Of a DNA stretch of 64,000 bases, positions 38,755 to 51,229 are shown in pieces. A program made the position numbers and the translations under genes. Each line of letters begins with the position of its first letter. The first letter of the stretch is position 1. Below the pieces are notes generated by a model. The model did not search any database. It saw only the letters and a program-made list of their open reading frames with translations, and was not told the origin of the DNA. This DNA comes from Hyalella azteca (lineage: Eukaryota > Arthropoda > Malacostraca > Amphipoda > Hyalellidae), in the NCBI RefSeq assembly GCF_000764305.2, contig NW_025945714.1:27342-91341 (forward strand), given 5' to 3'.

Positions 38755-39040
38755 TCAGCCAATCACTGACGTATTTTTAGCCAATCAGTGCCAATCACTG
38801 ACGCATTTTAGCCAATCACTGACGCATTTTAGCCAATCAGTGCCAATCACTGACGGATTTTCAGCCAATCAGTGCCAATCACTGACGCCAATCAGTGCCA
38901 ATCACTGACGCATTTTAGCCAATCACTGACGCATTTTAGCCAATCACTGACGCATTTTAGCCAATCAGTGCCAATCACAGACATATTTTTAGCCAGTCAG
39001 TGCCAATCACTGACGGATTTTCAGCCAATCACGGATTCTC
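38755..39040 (+). repeat. CCAATCACTGACGCATTTTAG array
   Basis: Units of GCCAATCACTGACGCATTTT with interspersed CCAATCAGTG repeat about ten times. The other duplicate (27290-27350) has only two or three units. Confidence 0.9.
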
Positions 39041-39699
39041 ACGCTAATCCCACCAATCATATTCGAGAAATCAGCTGCTGCGTGTACTCAAGCGAATCCC
39101 AAACACGGTAAAAAAAAATCTGAAAAACCAAGCCAAATATTTCCGGAAATTCTATTAAACTAATTCTTCACATTGTTATCCTTTAAAAATTAAATTTATG
39201 ATTTATTTGAAGTCCTCAATGATGTAAAATGAATCAAGCGGATAACCATATCTTGAAGCCCAACAAAATTTTGAAGGCAACATATCAAATTTTAATTTTG
39301 TTCAGAAATTTAATTTCAAATTTTTAATTTATGTATTAGAAATATATTATTTCAGGCTCCGTAATTTTCACGGAAGGGAGTGAAAAACTCACTTGAAAAA
39401 TTTTTCATGTCAGTTCTACCTTCACTGCTCTAATTTTGATGCTTATTTAGTCACTTCTAGTGCAATGATTCGAACAGTTTTCGGATGTTATGGGGCCACT
39501 ATTAATGGTAAGCTAAATCTAACTGCTGCTGGTGCTGTTATTGTTTTTGCTGCTGTTGGTGTTGCCGCTCCTATTGATGCTGGTGCTGTTGTTACTGCTC
39601 CTGCTGCTGCTTTTGCTGTTGCTGTTGCTCTTGCTGATGTTGTTTCTGGTGCTGCTGCTGTTTCTGTTGTTGGTGTTCCTGGTGTTGTTGTTGTTGTTG

Positions 39700-39891
39700 T
39701 TCTTGGTGTTGCTGCTGCTTGTGCTGATGTTGCTGTTGCTGTTGTTACTGTTGTTGTTGTTGTTGTTGCCGTTGGTGTTGCTGGTGCAGTATAATTGAGC
39801 GGGCGAGGGCCGTTATGTTGCCCACGCCGAAGCCCTGAGCGCCCATGCGGTGCACCAGCTCCAGGAAGAACGTGTTGCGGCCGAAGATGGG
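39700..39891 (-). pseudogene. HPDL: Truncated duplicate of the HPDL last exon
   Basis: It encodes PIFGRNTFFLELVHRMGAQG and FGVGNITALARSIILHQQHQ then Gln codons and a TAA. It lacks the acceptor and first 8 codons because the duplication ends within the exon, and is followed by an unrelated repeat (39892). Confidence 0.88.
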
Positions 39892-40312
39892 ACATATTCT
39901 CCTTTGCGATTGCTATTATTTTGCTAAAGTTAATTATAAAACAGGCGATTGTTTACACAAGTGGCTTTGCGACTGTTATTGTTTTGTCGGGGTTTAAATT
40001 CCCTATACAGGTGTTTTTTGAAAGGCGACTTGAAAGTCCGATTTGGCGGTAAAGGGTTAATTATAGAACGAACGATTATTTATAAAACTTTTCTGGTTCC
40101 TTGGGAGCAACAGCCGACATACGCTCGTATTATATAGAGGGATCGCTTCACGAGCTGGTATTATATAGAGGGATCGCTTCACGAGCTGGTATTATACAGA
40201 GGGATCGCTTCACGAGCTCGTATTATATAGAGGGATCGCTTCACGAGCTCGTATTATATAGAGGGATCACTTCACGAGCTGGTATTATACAGAGATATCG
40301 CTTCACGAGCTA
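39892..40312 (+). repeat. Dispersed block with 31-bp array (6 copies)
   Basis: ATATTCTCCTTTGCGATTGC begins a block also found at 50570. From 40133 GTATTATATAGAGGGATCGC plus TTCACGAGCTG repeats six times. Confidence 0.92.
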
Positions 40313-40313
40313 T

Positions 40314-40700
40314 TTCAATAGAAACCGTAAGGCGTAAAATGTTTAGGGTTCTACCGTTCGATTAGCCACGTTATTAAATTACGATGCTGTTTCAAATCAA
40401 TCAAATGTCGTTGAAAAGTTATTCACTTACGGACTTACGGTCATGATTTAGATTGTTTATTTTCATGGCCTGTGACATGAGACTGTCACTGAGTCATTTG
40501 AATGCTGCTGTGAGTGTGTTGTAGTTGTAGGAGGAGCTGTGCGCGCCTGTGGCGACTTTTGACGGATCTTGCATTGATTGACTCACTCTACTGACAGTGA
40601 CAGACTGGCCTAGCTAGTACTCTAGTAGTAGTAGTTCTATTTATATGGCCCATATGAGTTTAATCATGATAGGGATACAACTACTGAACTACTTACTTTG
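40314..40700 (+). repeat. Dispersed duplication, copy 2
   Basis: It matches 36423-37170 with an internal deletion and directly follows the 31-bp array. Confidence 0.85.
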
Positions 40701-40907
40701 GTAGGTATTCTAAATTGGTATTACTTTAGATTAAGTCATAGTGACAAACCAGAGATTTTTTAGAATCAGTTCATTTTTAATTTCCTCATTTATTCAAGAT
40801 TTAAACCAAATTCTCATGTATGATAATGCTGGTATCCATGATACTTTTCTGGTCTACTTATAGGACTCAAAAATGAACTTGAGGGAGAGTCTAAAAAACT
40901 CTCTGCT

Positions 40908-42006
40908 TTGCCACTATGGATTAAGTGCATCCAAAAAAAGGGTGTTTTTTAATCATATGTTTCTTGGGGTGTAGATAGGTCATACTCATAGGAAGAACCT
41001 GAAATCCGTTTTTGGCGGTTGTCATCGGTGATCGGAAAACCGTTTTTTTCCAATTTTTCTATATATTTTCTATTGAAAACGATAATGCGGGTCCTGTGGG
41101 GAACCGGGGGTTTTAGGGGGGCCTGGGGGGGACACACCCGAGGCTCTAATTCGTCAAGCAAAAATCGGCAAAATGGGCAAAAAATTGGAAAAAATCGGGA
41201 TTTTTTTTTTTTGAATGGAAATGATCTATATTGATCTGGGAATGACTGTAAACCTATGTAAAACCCAAAAATTGCGCTAGGTTAGGTTAGGTTACCCCCC
41301 CCCTCTAAAACACCCGGTTCCCCACAGGCCACAGGTCCCACATTGTCGTTTTCATTGAAAAAAAATATAAAAAATTGAAAAAAATCAGTTTTCTGATGCC
41401 AACTGCCAAAAAGGGCCACACTCAGGATGATGTATGTTTTCGGTGAATTTTCCTGCTCATTTTCACTTTTTTTAAGCTATTGCTGTGCACAGTTGGCGCA
41501 ATATAATGAAAATTGATTATCTTCGCGCACGTGTTCGCGCAATCCCAGCCATCTTTATTTTAGAAGAAATTTTCTCCAAAGTCATATGGCAACACTGAAC
41601 ACCGTCTGTTTACATTTCGTATGTATAACAGCCGCAGTTTACGATTACCGTACGTTCCGACGTTCCGTATCCGACAAGGCAGACAACCGGAAGAGTCAGA
41701 AGTAACCCGGACATGTCTTACATTTTATTGTTGTCAGTTCGACTCGCGTAGTCAATATACTCGCGTATATTGTTGACTGAAATAGTAGAACTATTTTAGC
41801 TTTCTAAAGTACGGCACACGGCGCATTTTTTTACCAACGTAGTATGGCGCACTGCGCAGGTCGTTAAAATGACAAAATAAATTCCCGCGCACCTGGCACA
41901 TCTTCCTGACCATGGAAAAAGGGATTTCATATTCCTTATCTACACCCCAAAAAAACATATAATTAAAAAAATATAATTTTTTTGGATGCACTTAATCTAA
42001 AGTATT
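40908..42006. mobile_element. Foldback element with nested inverted repeats
   Basis: GATTAAGTGCATCCAAAAAA at 40918 and TTTTTTTGGATGCACTTAAT near 41978 are inverted, extending through TTGGGGTGTAGATA. Inside, 41010-41115 (AAACGATAATGCGGGTCCTG, GGGGAACCGGGGGTTTTA) and 41290-41412 are also inverted copies. No transposase is seen. Confidence 0.72.
41276..41296 (+). repeat. Short TTAGG-like run
   Basis: GCTAGGTTAGGTTAGGTTAC holds three imperfect TTAGG units, the arthropod telomere motif, next to the foldback's inner arm. Confidence 0.5.
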
Positions 42007-42059
42007 ACCTCTGAATTTCTATTAGATCTAAAAATCAGAAAATATCATCTTCTTGACTC

Positions 42060-44100
42060 ATGAGCTGTAAGTGACAGCAGGTCCAGGAGCAGGTCCAGGA
42101 TTGTTATGTTTTACTCATGAACAAACCTTGCTGCTCCAAAGTAATAAATTTGCAATAAATATGGAAACTTGCAATCCAATTGTGCATTTTGATATTAAGT
42201 TTATTCTAGGTAATTCATTTGATACAGTGGGTCGTGGGAAATACTGGAAATCTCATGGCTTTGAAAATGGCAGGAAAGCTCTGGTTTCAGCTTGAAAGGT
42301 GGATGCATATATTCTATGCTTGCACCACAATACTTTTAGTTAGCAATTAGATAGGATTAGGAAGTAATGCATCTAGCGGGAAAAATTTGCCTTAGATAGC
42401 TGTATTTCATGCCTGACTGACTGAGTCCATGTCTGCAATCACTCTGCATGTTATGATTCATACTGCAGAAATCTTGTTTCAATTACCAGAATATTGCAAT
42501 TGTAGTGCCAAGATTAAATTTTTAAACCCAAAATGTGACCAGTATTATTGCAGGTTTTTCATAAGTACTACCCTAATTTAAAGATTTCCTTGAAAAAATC
42601 CATGTAAAGATGTATTTAGAGATAAATCTGTTTACTAATCACATATTCTAAGTCTGATATGTTGTCAAACATCTTCATATATTTGCACTTCAGTCACTTA
42701 CCTTTGCTTGACAGTCAGTAACTCTCTCCTCTTTACTATAATATTTTATTTTTAAAATCTTGCATCAGTAAATTTAAAATTTTGCATTTTCAAATGTATT
42801 TTGTTTTATTTGGAATCTTGCTGATGGCTGAACTTGAAAATTTGGCCGAAGCCACCCGTGAATTGGACAAAAATATCCATGAATTTGGCTAATTTATTCT
42901 GTTCTTTTGGATCTTAACCACTTTTGTCAGTAAAAATAAGAAAAATGGTTATTCCCACCTGATATCTTCAAAATCCCTCATGAAACAATTGTTTTTGTTC
43001 ACAATTTTATAAGAGTTTTACCTGATATTCCAGATCGGGCTGCTTACAGATATACCATTACAAGAAAATTTAAAATTCAGTCTTTCAGCACCATGCTACT
43101 ACCAAAATTTTGTCACCCAAAATATTTGTATTGATTTTCTTACTGTTCAGTATTTACCAACTGTATGTGATTGGTAGCACAGTTTTGCATTAATAATTGT
43201 ATCTTACAATTCTTGTGCTTTCAATATAAACCAGAAAATATTATTGATGCTTCAAAAATATTGGGTGGAAATTTTGGCATGATGAGAGATAAAAAAAAAA
43301 TTGCAAACAGGCTACTAATGCCATTTAAAATAGGCATTGGCCTAATTCCACATGATTTTCATTTTGGTTACTGGCAGAGATGAAATTGTTCAAGAGCACT
43401 GGCACTTTTTTCTCATCTGTGGGTATATCTATCCTGTTAGCCTATCAATAACACCAGTTGCCCATGATACTTGCTTCTAATGTGAATGATCTATCTTATT
43501 AATATGATGAAGCAATAGCCTCTCATTAATTTTTTGCATAATATATATACTAGTAGTTGCATCAACCAAACATGTAGAATGTTTTCCCAGCCAATATCAT
43601 AGTAAATTTTCAAGGGAGTAGAGAAACTCAGGTACAGTGGCAGTCAGGACTGAAATGTCACTGACAGTTGGTAGGTGTGGCAATATAAGTTAGTACCGGT
43701 ATTTCTTTAAATTAAATTTATCCTGATAGTAGCATAAATGAGAATGTGACTTGGCCTCTTAATTAGAAAGTTATCATGTTTGTTATTGATTGATCTCTAG
43801 CTTGATTATGCGGTTTAATCTAGTGGGTAAACTCTAGTTAATTTCCTTGTGGGGCATCCTGCATTGCTCTGTTCTATTACATGCATTCAAATAGCAAGCC
43901 CATATCTCATTGGTTAATACATAAGCTTTTTTTATGTTACATAACATTATATGTGTGATTTGACTGTAGAATAAAGCTTGGATCTTCCAAAACTTTCAAT
44001 AAAAGCTCCTCTCTACTTTGATTTAGGAGTGGTTGGATAGGGTTACATTTTTTGCCTGTCTAAATACAAACCTCATAGGCTACTATTAAACCAGAACAAT
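42060..44100. other. Intergenic upstream of ICT1, nothing recognised
   Basis: AT-rich, without arrays. A possible 5'UTR splice acceptor (CTGTTTGCAG) lies at 44118-44127. Confidence 0.5.
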
Positions 44101-44157
44101 ATTCTTTTAATTTCTGTCTGTTTGCAGCCTCTAAATATTCACTTAATCATTAAAAAA

Positions 44158-44307
44158 ATGATTTCAAGATCTCTATTATGTCTAAGAATTACACCCTCTA
44201 TTTTGAGGTCATTTTCCACTAGTCAAACTCATCAAAACTTTAAAAGTGGAATAAGTTTGGACAAGTTGTACAGTTCCCCTCTTCAAAGCACTGATGTCAA
44301 ACCAACA
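44158..44307 (+). CDS. ICT1: ICT1 exon 1 (mitochondrial presequence)
   Basis: ATG at 44158 gives the best presequence; an acceptor-like TTTGCAG at 44127 suggests an upstream non-coding exon. It ends CCAACA|GTGAGT in phase 0. Confidence 0.88.
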
Positions 44308-47300
44308 GTGAGTTCTTAAATATTAAGTGAGATGTTTTGTAGTCAGTTGCATATGCTGCAAGTGTTACATAGACTATAAACAATAATTATTGTTTTAACC
44401 CTTTAATGGGTAAGTTACCTTGCATTGTCACTTGAAATTGCTTCACAAAGAGACTCACCATGGCTTCTAGTTTGTGTTTGAGGCTTCCTTTTCATGCCTC
44501 TTTCAATTACTAATTATCTGACCATCCTTCCATCCATAGCATCACCATCTACCATACGCCATACTCTTTAAGCATTTTTGTAAAAGGCGGAAGTATCAAT
44601 GTATTCAATTATTTAAGGTAACTTGATTGACTTGAAGTACTGTGTATTAAATTTTAAGCTTATTAATTTTTACATTGTCATAAACTAAGTTTTTATCAAA
44701 AAAATTTTGGGTATTGACTGCATTTAATGAATTCTTCAAGTGCAATTTAAACCTCTAATAGGCAAAATTTTTTAAATACATACAAATAAATATTTTGTAT
44801 AATTTTTCTTACTTTATTTTACTGGATTCTGAAATTTTATGTTCTGGATATTTCAATGCTAGCCTGCAAAAGGGTTAAAAATTCAAAGAAATAACATATA
44901 TTGAATTATACTCAGTTGAATTATTTTCATGCCCCCTTTAAGCTTAAGTATTATTATAATCCTGCAATCAAATGTTCTATATTTAATTCAGTTAATTTAA
45001 TTCCACAGATTCCCAGCAATGAGACTGCATTTGGTGGCTACATCCCTCTAGGTGAGTGTGGGCCATGGAGCTGAAATTTCATCTGCCCGCTACTGGATTG
45101 CTGAAGATTCAAACTCAGAGAAACTGCAATAGTAAACTCAATCTTAAATAAAAAATATCAAAATATTTTCAATGGTTAAAAATTTTTAACATTCAGTTTT
45201 TTCCAAAAAAGTGCTTATTTTTTGAGTGTATGTATGACAAATTATTTGATTTAATTTGGTATTGTTTTAAATGGACACAAATCTAGTGTTTGAGTTGTTG
45301 GGAACTCAGTAGGTATTTCTTTGGATTCTTGTTCCCATATGCATGAAAGAGAATGATAAGAATTGTGAATGAATGACTAAACATCAACTGGTATTTTCTT
45401 ATTATAACATGAATTTTATTTCCTCAACTGGTATTCCCTGACGTTTATTTTTAAAACTGAGTCAAAACTGATGTCTATGTATTTAAACAATAGAAAGATC
45501 AGGGCTGTGAACTATGATATAGTGAAAGCCATGAGCTTCTACAACAATAATAATGATATTAAGAATTAATTAATAAAAGACAGTAATGCTGTATGGCAAG
45601 AATTATCCTCTCAATTATAAAGTTATGTTGAACCCAAGTTTACCAAGGACATTTGTTGTTATGGCAGATGCATAAGATGGAAGCTTTGTAGTTTAAAATT
45701 ATTGAAGTCACTAATTATTGATTATAAGTATTCTGATATTAATCTAGTTCTTCCAACAACTCCAAGAAAATTTGTGATTGAAAAAAAAACTTTGCTCAAG
45801 TTCATGACTTGTTTTAGTGACAATCCCTTATATGGCATGAAATCTATACTGCACTTTGTAGTATAAAATTGCAGTTTGAATGCAGTATTGATTATAGCTC
45901 AACAACAAATGTGTTGTACAGCAATCCATTAATGCTGTGAGTTTGCTTTCTTGGTAACTTGGAGCCACAGCAGCTTAGTGGCTGGGATATTTATGATTGA
46001 TAACGTTGTTGATAATTTTTTTAATCTTGTAACTTTAGCTGAACATGAAAACAAATGCTTGTAAAAAAGCAGTTATGTCACATGTCACCATAAACATCCT
46101 TTTTGTAATTTCATTTCCTGCTTCTTGCTCCAAATTAACTCAGCCATGTTGAATTCCATATTGATAATAGCTGCCATAGTTTCATGTTAGGCCATACAAA
46201 ACATTAATATATTCTAACTGAAAGACTCCCTGCTTTTTTAAACTGTAGCAATTTTGTTTCAGTTTGCCATCAAATATTTATGATTGCTAATGTGTCTGTA
46301 GAGGTTTTGACATCATCCACTTGTAGTAGTTATCCAACGTGATCTATTAATGTGTTGAAATTCTAGCCAGAAATTGAGCCAGTTTTTTTCTATATACAGA
46401 TGAAGTGGATATCAGCTACATGCGCAGCAGTGGGCCGGGTGGTCAACACGTCAACAAAGTCAATACAAAAGTTGATGTCAGATTCCTGCTGAAGGATGCC
46501 AAATGGCTTCCTGAATCAATGAAGGAAAATATAATGAAAAAGGTATTAAGTGCTTCTGTATTTGAAACTTGCAGTTTAGTTTGGTTGTTCATAGGTAAAG
46601 ATGATTGTTTTAAAATTGTTGATTTTTTAGGTCAGCTAGCATAAAGGAAAATGATTTTTCCATGTTTAAGATAGTCTATTTTAATCAATCTGAATATAAT
46701 AGTAGAGTATTCCCTCAGTAATTTTAAAGTTATGTATATGCCATATTCAAACTGCTATGTACTTTAACTATAACTATCACTGTATGCAGCACAGCCACAT
46801 GGTCACCCCAAGTGGCTACATTATCGTCCGCTCGGATAAGACTCGAACACAGCAACTTAATTTAGCAGACGCTCTTGACAAGCTGCGAGCTCAACTGTAC
46901 TCAACTGTAGAGCGTCCTCCGGTCCGCCCCGACCACTACACAATTGAGGTCCACAGGAGAAGGTAAGCTCTCTTGTCTAGAGGAATAAAACTGGAAACTT
47001 GAACTTGCTTGTGGGAAACTTGGAACTTGCTTGTAGGAATTGTAGGAAACATGAACTTGCTTGTGGGAAACTTGAACTTTCTTGTAGGAAACTTGGACTT
47101 TCTTGTAGGAAACTTGGACTTGCTTGTAGGAAACTTGAACTTGCTTGTAAAAAACTTGAACCTGCTTGTAGGAAACTTGAACTTGCTTGTAGGAAACTTG
47201 TATTTGCTTGTAGGGAACTTGAACTTGCTTGTAGGAAACTTGAACTTGCTTGTAGGAAACTTGAACTTGCTTGTAGGAAACTTGAACTTGCTTGAAGGAA

Positions 47301-47727
47301 CTCATGTTTGTGTGCTCTGCCTCAAAGTGACTGAAATTCATTTGAAGTTCAGTATCATTTTTGTTTTTTAAAGTTGATATATGTTTTTGCTTTACTATTG
47401 ATTGCACTATTTACTGAAAGACTAGATATGATGCAAGCTCATGCATATAGTTTATAGTGCGTAGTTCAATGATAGAAATATTATATAATTTCTTTTTGGT
47501 TAACATTTTATTGCATTTCTGCATCTAATCAGTAATTCAATTGCTTCTATTGCGTATAATTGCTGCTTTCCCCCCCCACCAGCTGCCCCCTCCTTCCCCA
47601 CCGCTCGCCCCTCCCTAACTCCCCCATTTATTTCCCCCCACCCCACAGGGCAGAGAAGGCTACCCGCGAGCGGCTGCGCGAGAAGAGAATAAAGAGCGAC
47701 GTGAGGCAGTTCAGGGGCGCTCAGTGA
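44158..47727 (+). CDS. ICT1: Mitoribosomal peptidyl-tRNA hydrolase ICT1/mL62 (5 exons, complete)
   Basis: ICT1 (MRPL58) is a codon-independent release factor and a subunit of the large mitoribosome that frees peptides from stalled ribosomes. Exons: 44158-44307, 45009-45051, 46400-46542, 46790-46962, 47649-47727; all splice sites are GT-AG and phases match (0, 1, 0, 2). The protein starts MISRSLLCLRITPSILRSFS, an Arg/Ser-rich mitochondrial presequence, then FKSGISLDKLYS (human FKSIYSLDKLYP). The RF-1 domain has SSGPGGQHVNKVNTKVDVRF with the catalytic GGQ. The C-terminus is basic (RERLREKRIKSDVRQF), matching human RERLRQKRIHSAVK, and ends TGA. Length is about 195 residues, close to the human 206. 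Confidence 0.96.
45009..45051 (+). CDS. ICT1: ICT1 exon 2 (microexon)
   Basis: 43 bases between TTCCACAG and CTAG|GTGAGT encode IPSNETAFGGYIPL and split the Asp codon of IPLDEVDISY. Confidence 0.88.
46400..46542 (+). CDS. ICT1: ICT1 exon 3 (GGQ catalytic motif)
   Basis: It encodes EVDISYMRSSGPGGQHVNKV and MKENIMKK, ending AAAAAG|GTATTA in phase 0. Confidence 0.95.
46790..46962 (+). CDS. ICT1: ICT1 exon 4
   Basis: It follows TGTATGCAG and encodes HSHMVTPSGYIIVRSDKTRT, QQLNLADALDKLRAQL and the EVHRR end, matching human YQFRNLADCLQKIRDMI. It ends GAGAAG|GTAAGC in phase 2. Confidence 0.94.
46990..47300 (+). repeat. 21-bp AAACTTGAACTTGCTTGTAGG array (about 14 copies)
   Basis: It starts about 28 bases after the ICT1 exon 4 donor. 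Unlike the oxt and HPDL arrays, the unit does not contain the donor itself, though CTTGTAGG is acceptor-like. Confidence 0.95.
47649..47727 (+). CDS. ICT1: ICT1 last exon
   Basis: It follows a long C-rich tract ending CCCCACAG and encodes RAEKATRERLREKRIKSDVR then QFRGAQ and TGA at 47725. Confidence 0.93.
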
Positions 47728-48783
47728 CCACCGCGCTGGCTTCGCGATTATCTTATAAATTGTATCATGAAACATGGCGATGGATATTTTGGAATAGAAT
47801 AGAAGTGTCGGCCTACGTCACAGAACCCTTGGGCTTTTACAGTTTTTGGAATTTCTTTGATGAACCATATGGATGGATATTTTATGTCAGAGAAAAACCT
47901 TGGGATTCTACAGTTTTTTGAATTTCTTTGATTTATTGCTTCTGCTTGAGTCACAAAACTCAATTGATGGTTTTAAGATTTATTGCTATGAATTTCTGAA
48001 GTTTCTTCATATTTCAAATTAATCAAGCGAATGTTGTTCCTTTCACTTACATTTAAACTTTTGAAAAATCAGCCTGCAATTTAAAACAATGGCCGGCATG
48101 AAGAAGCGATTTTACAATGTGAATGTATTTATTAATGAAAGTATAATTTTCTTCCAGTCTAGCCCATGACATTTTTTTGCCCTGTACCTGCCTGACTAAA
48201 CTACTGAATTGTTCAATTATTGCGTGCTTATAAAACAAATGATTGTGCATTTACTGCTCCTTTCGCCTTTGATCTCGTCATCAAATTTTTTTCTGGTGAA
48301 AATGATTCTCAAACTACCGGTGATTTAATTGCATCATTTATTCATTTTACTGAAAAAATAACCATGCGAATTACGTCAACGTAGCTTCGCCATTAGTGAG
48401 GAAGAGAATAATTTTTTTTTTAATTGTCGTCACTCCTATACATTTTATAAACAAATTTCTGTTCGAGAATGAAGATTTTACCTGGTTAACTATTCCGTCC
48501 TGACTAATTGTGGGTATCGAAAGACATCATAACTTATCGTTCATTTTATTAAAAGATTATCAATCATTCACACAAGTGCTATATGTTGTTCATTGAAGGA
48601 GGCATTATACTGTAGGTATAGTCTGCGCTCATATGGAAGTAAATTCGAGGATTACTTAACTTCCTTGTGCTGGCAAGCCACGAGTCATCGTAGCATATAA
48701 ATAAGTTCCTAGGTAATATAACTACGATTTCTCACACTAGATACCATTTTGGGATTCAAACCTATTTAGACACACGTAGACAG

Positions 48784-49590
48784 TAAAATCGTGAAGAAGG
48801 GATCTGATTCATCCAACGGTGAAAGCTGTTGAACTATTAGCAAGTTGAGTGGATCTTTCAGGAAAATGAATGATGTGTATTGTCCAAATATAGACGCAAT
48901 TTATTGCCTGCAGCTAATTGTATTGATATGCCTTTTTGCCGGGTCACTCTGGCTCAGGCTGACCTACACAGGGGTAAAAAAGTGCATCGATATTTCGACA
49001 AAGTCTCGCTCATTTCTTTCTCTGAATGATGGAATGAAAGCGCTACGGTCACACGAAATGAATTCGAAAACAAACATTTCCCGTTGATTGAGTTCACGAG
49101 AATCATGATGAAAATTTCTGACTATTGCTACTGTTTCTACGCGTAGACCCCGAGACGTGTAGCAGGTGTAGGTGGACATTACTGGAGGAGAACAGTAAAA
49201 TCGTGAAGAAGGGATCTGATGCGACCAACGGTAAAAGCTGTTGAACTATTAGCAAGTTGAGAGGATCTTTCAGAAAAATGAACGAGTTATATTGTCCAAA
49301 TATAGACGCAATTTATTGCCTGCAACTAATTGTACTGATATGCCTTATTGCAGGGTCACTAACTCTGGGTGACCTACAAAGGGGTAAAAAAAACGCGTCG
49401 ATATTTGGGCAAAGTCTCGCTCGTTTCTCTGAATGATGGAATGAAAGCGCTACGGCCACACGCAATGAAGTCGAAAACAAGCATTTTCCGTTGATTAAGT
49501 TCGCGAGAATCATGATGAAAATTTCTGACTAATTGCTACTGTTTCTACGCGTAGACCCCGTGCAGACCCCGAGACGTGTAGCAGGTGTAG
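48784..49590 (+). repeat. About 410-bp tandem duplication containing two MITE copies
   Basis: CAGTAAAATCGTGAAGAAGG occurs at 48781 and 49193, and the blocks stay alike through GTAGGTGGACATTACTGGAG. Each contains one TTGTCCAAATA-family element. Confidence 0.88.
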
Positions 49591-50569
49591 GTGGACATTA
49601 CTGGAGGAGTTGTTATCGTTACGATATTCGGGAGCTCGATGATGAGAAGTTGAGCTGCCAGATGGTTCTTTTCCGAGGTTATTTTCCTGCACGAAAAAGT
49701 TGAAGTTATAAAATACTGAATGGAGTAAAAAAATTATGGTTAGATATTAAAAGAACTTCGGTAATGTAAACCTGCTGTACGAGAGTGAACAACTGTACAC
49801 TGATAGAAATTCCGAAACTCCGGTCGACATGTACTCGATGCAAAATTTCTACTTGAATTTTTAAGGCGCGCCTATTGAGACTAGTTTATCTTTCAAATTT
49901 CTCACTTAGCTTAATGGTTACAATCACACAATTTATTTACGAAAAAAGAACAGATAAAATATGATGCATTTATGCTCACCGCCGCTGTGGTGGCTTCATG
50001 TGAGAAATAGCAAGGTTTGAATGATGTCCACGAAAATAAACAAATGCATGTACTAAAAGTGTTTACTTCTTTAGGCCATTAAAGAATCAACTCACATTAT
50101 CGCTATAATTAATACTCATCGTGAGAATACAAAATGTAAAATTCCTAATTTGAGTTTTTACTAGCGCGTTTACCAGTAATTCAAAATAATGTATATTTAT
50201 AACGTAATCAGGCTAATTATTAACAATCTATCAATCTACATGCTTTGATTTTAAGATTTTCCACTACAAATCAGTTCAATTCAAACGCTCAGCTGTGTTT
50301 TGAAACTCAGCTCAGCTTCATAATTGTGTGTTTATAAATTGGTAGCTTAAGTGCGGAACATTATTGAAACTCGAAAAATTTTTTTAAATATTTCTCATAG
50401 TTTTGTGCATTGTATATTGTAGATACAATATTTCTCATAGTTTCTACAAAACAATATTTCTCAAAGTTTATGGTGTAGTTGCATTTGAAAATTTGAACAT
50501 ATGTTGATCTTAATTAATTCCGTTATTGAATTTGCAATAATGAATCTTTCCTGATTGCAGAAAAGCCAT

Positions 50570-51228
50570 ATTCTCCTTTGCGATTGCTATTATTTTGCTA
50601 AAGTCAATTATAAAACAGGCGATTGTTTACACAAGTGGCTTTGCGACTGTTATTTTGTCAGGGTTTAATTATAGAACGAACGATTATTTATAAAACTTTT
50701 CGGGTTCCTTGGGAGCAACAGCCAATAAACGCTCGTATTATATAGAGGGGTCGCTTCACGAGCTGGTATTATATAGAGGGATTGCTTCACGAGCTGGTAT
50801 TATATAGAGGGATCGCTTCACGAGCTGGTATTTTATAGAGGGATCGCTTCACGAGCTGATATTATATAGAGGGATCGCTTCACGAGCTGGTATTATACAG
50901 AGATATCGCTTCACGAGCTGGTATTTTATAGAGGGATCGCTTCACAAGCTGGTATTATATAGAGGGATCGCTTCACGAGCTGGTATTATATAGAGGGATC
51001 GCTTCACGAGCTGATATTATATAGAGGGATCGCTTCACGAGCTGGTATTATATAGAGATATCGCTTCACGAGCTGGTATTATATAGAGGGTTTGCTTCAC
51101 GAGTTGGTATTATATAGAGATATCGCTTCACGAGTTGGTATTATATAGAGGGTTTGCTTCACGAGTTGGTATTATATAGAGATATCGCTTCACGAGCTGG
51201 TATTATACAGAGGGATCGCTTCACGCGT
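50570..51228 (+). repeat. Dispersed block with 31-bp array (about 16 copies)
   Basis: It has the same leader as 39892 and GGTATTATATAGAGGGATCG plus CTTCACGAGCT units from 50737. Variants include GAGATATCGC and GAGGGTTTGC in alternating higher-order pairs near 51045-51190. Confidence 0.93.
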
Positions 51229-51229
51229 G

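Larger units (their letters stand above)
37310..39891. repeat. 2.6-kb segmental duplication, upstream copy
   Basis: It is the counterpart of 25729-28305 in the same orientation, now 5' of HPDL. It contains its own MITE copies and an expanded CCAATCACTGACGC array at 38755-39040. Confidence 0.92.

Noticed and set aside
39393..39895. Alanine/valine, leucine and threonine-rich open frames
   Set aside because: They are frame shadows of the CAG/CAA tract and the duplicated HPDL last exon on the minus strand.
40949..41161. 70-codon minus-strand open frame (PPVPHRTRIIVFNRKYIEKL)
   Set aside because: It lies within the arm of the foldback repeat and has no recognisable family.
47500..47640. C-rich tract before the last ICT1 exon as a G-quadruplex or regulatory element
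   Set aside because: It reads naturally as a long polypyrimidine tract leading to the CCCCACAG acceptor.
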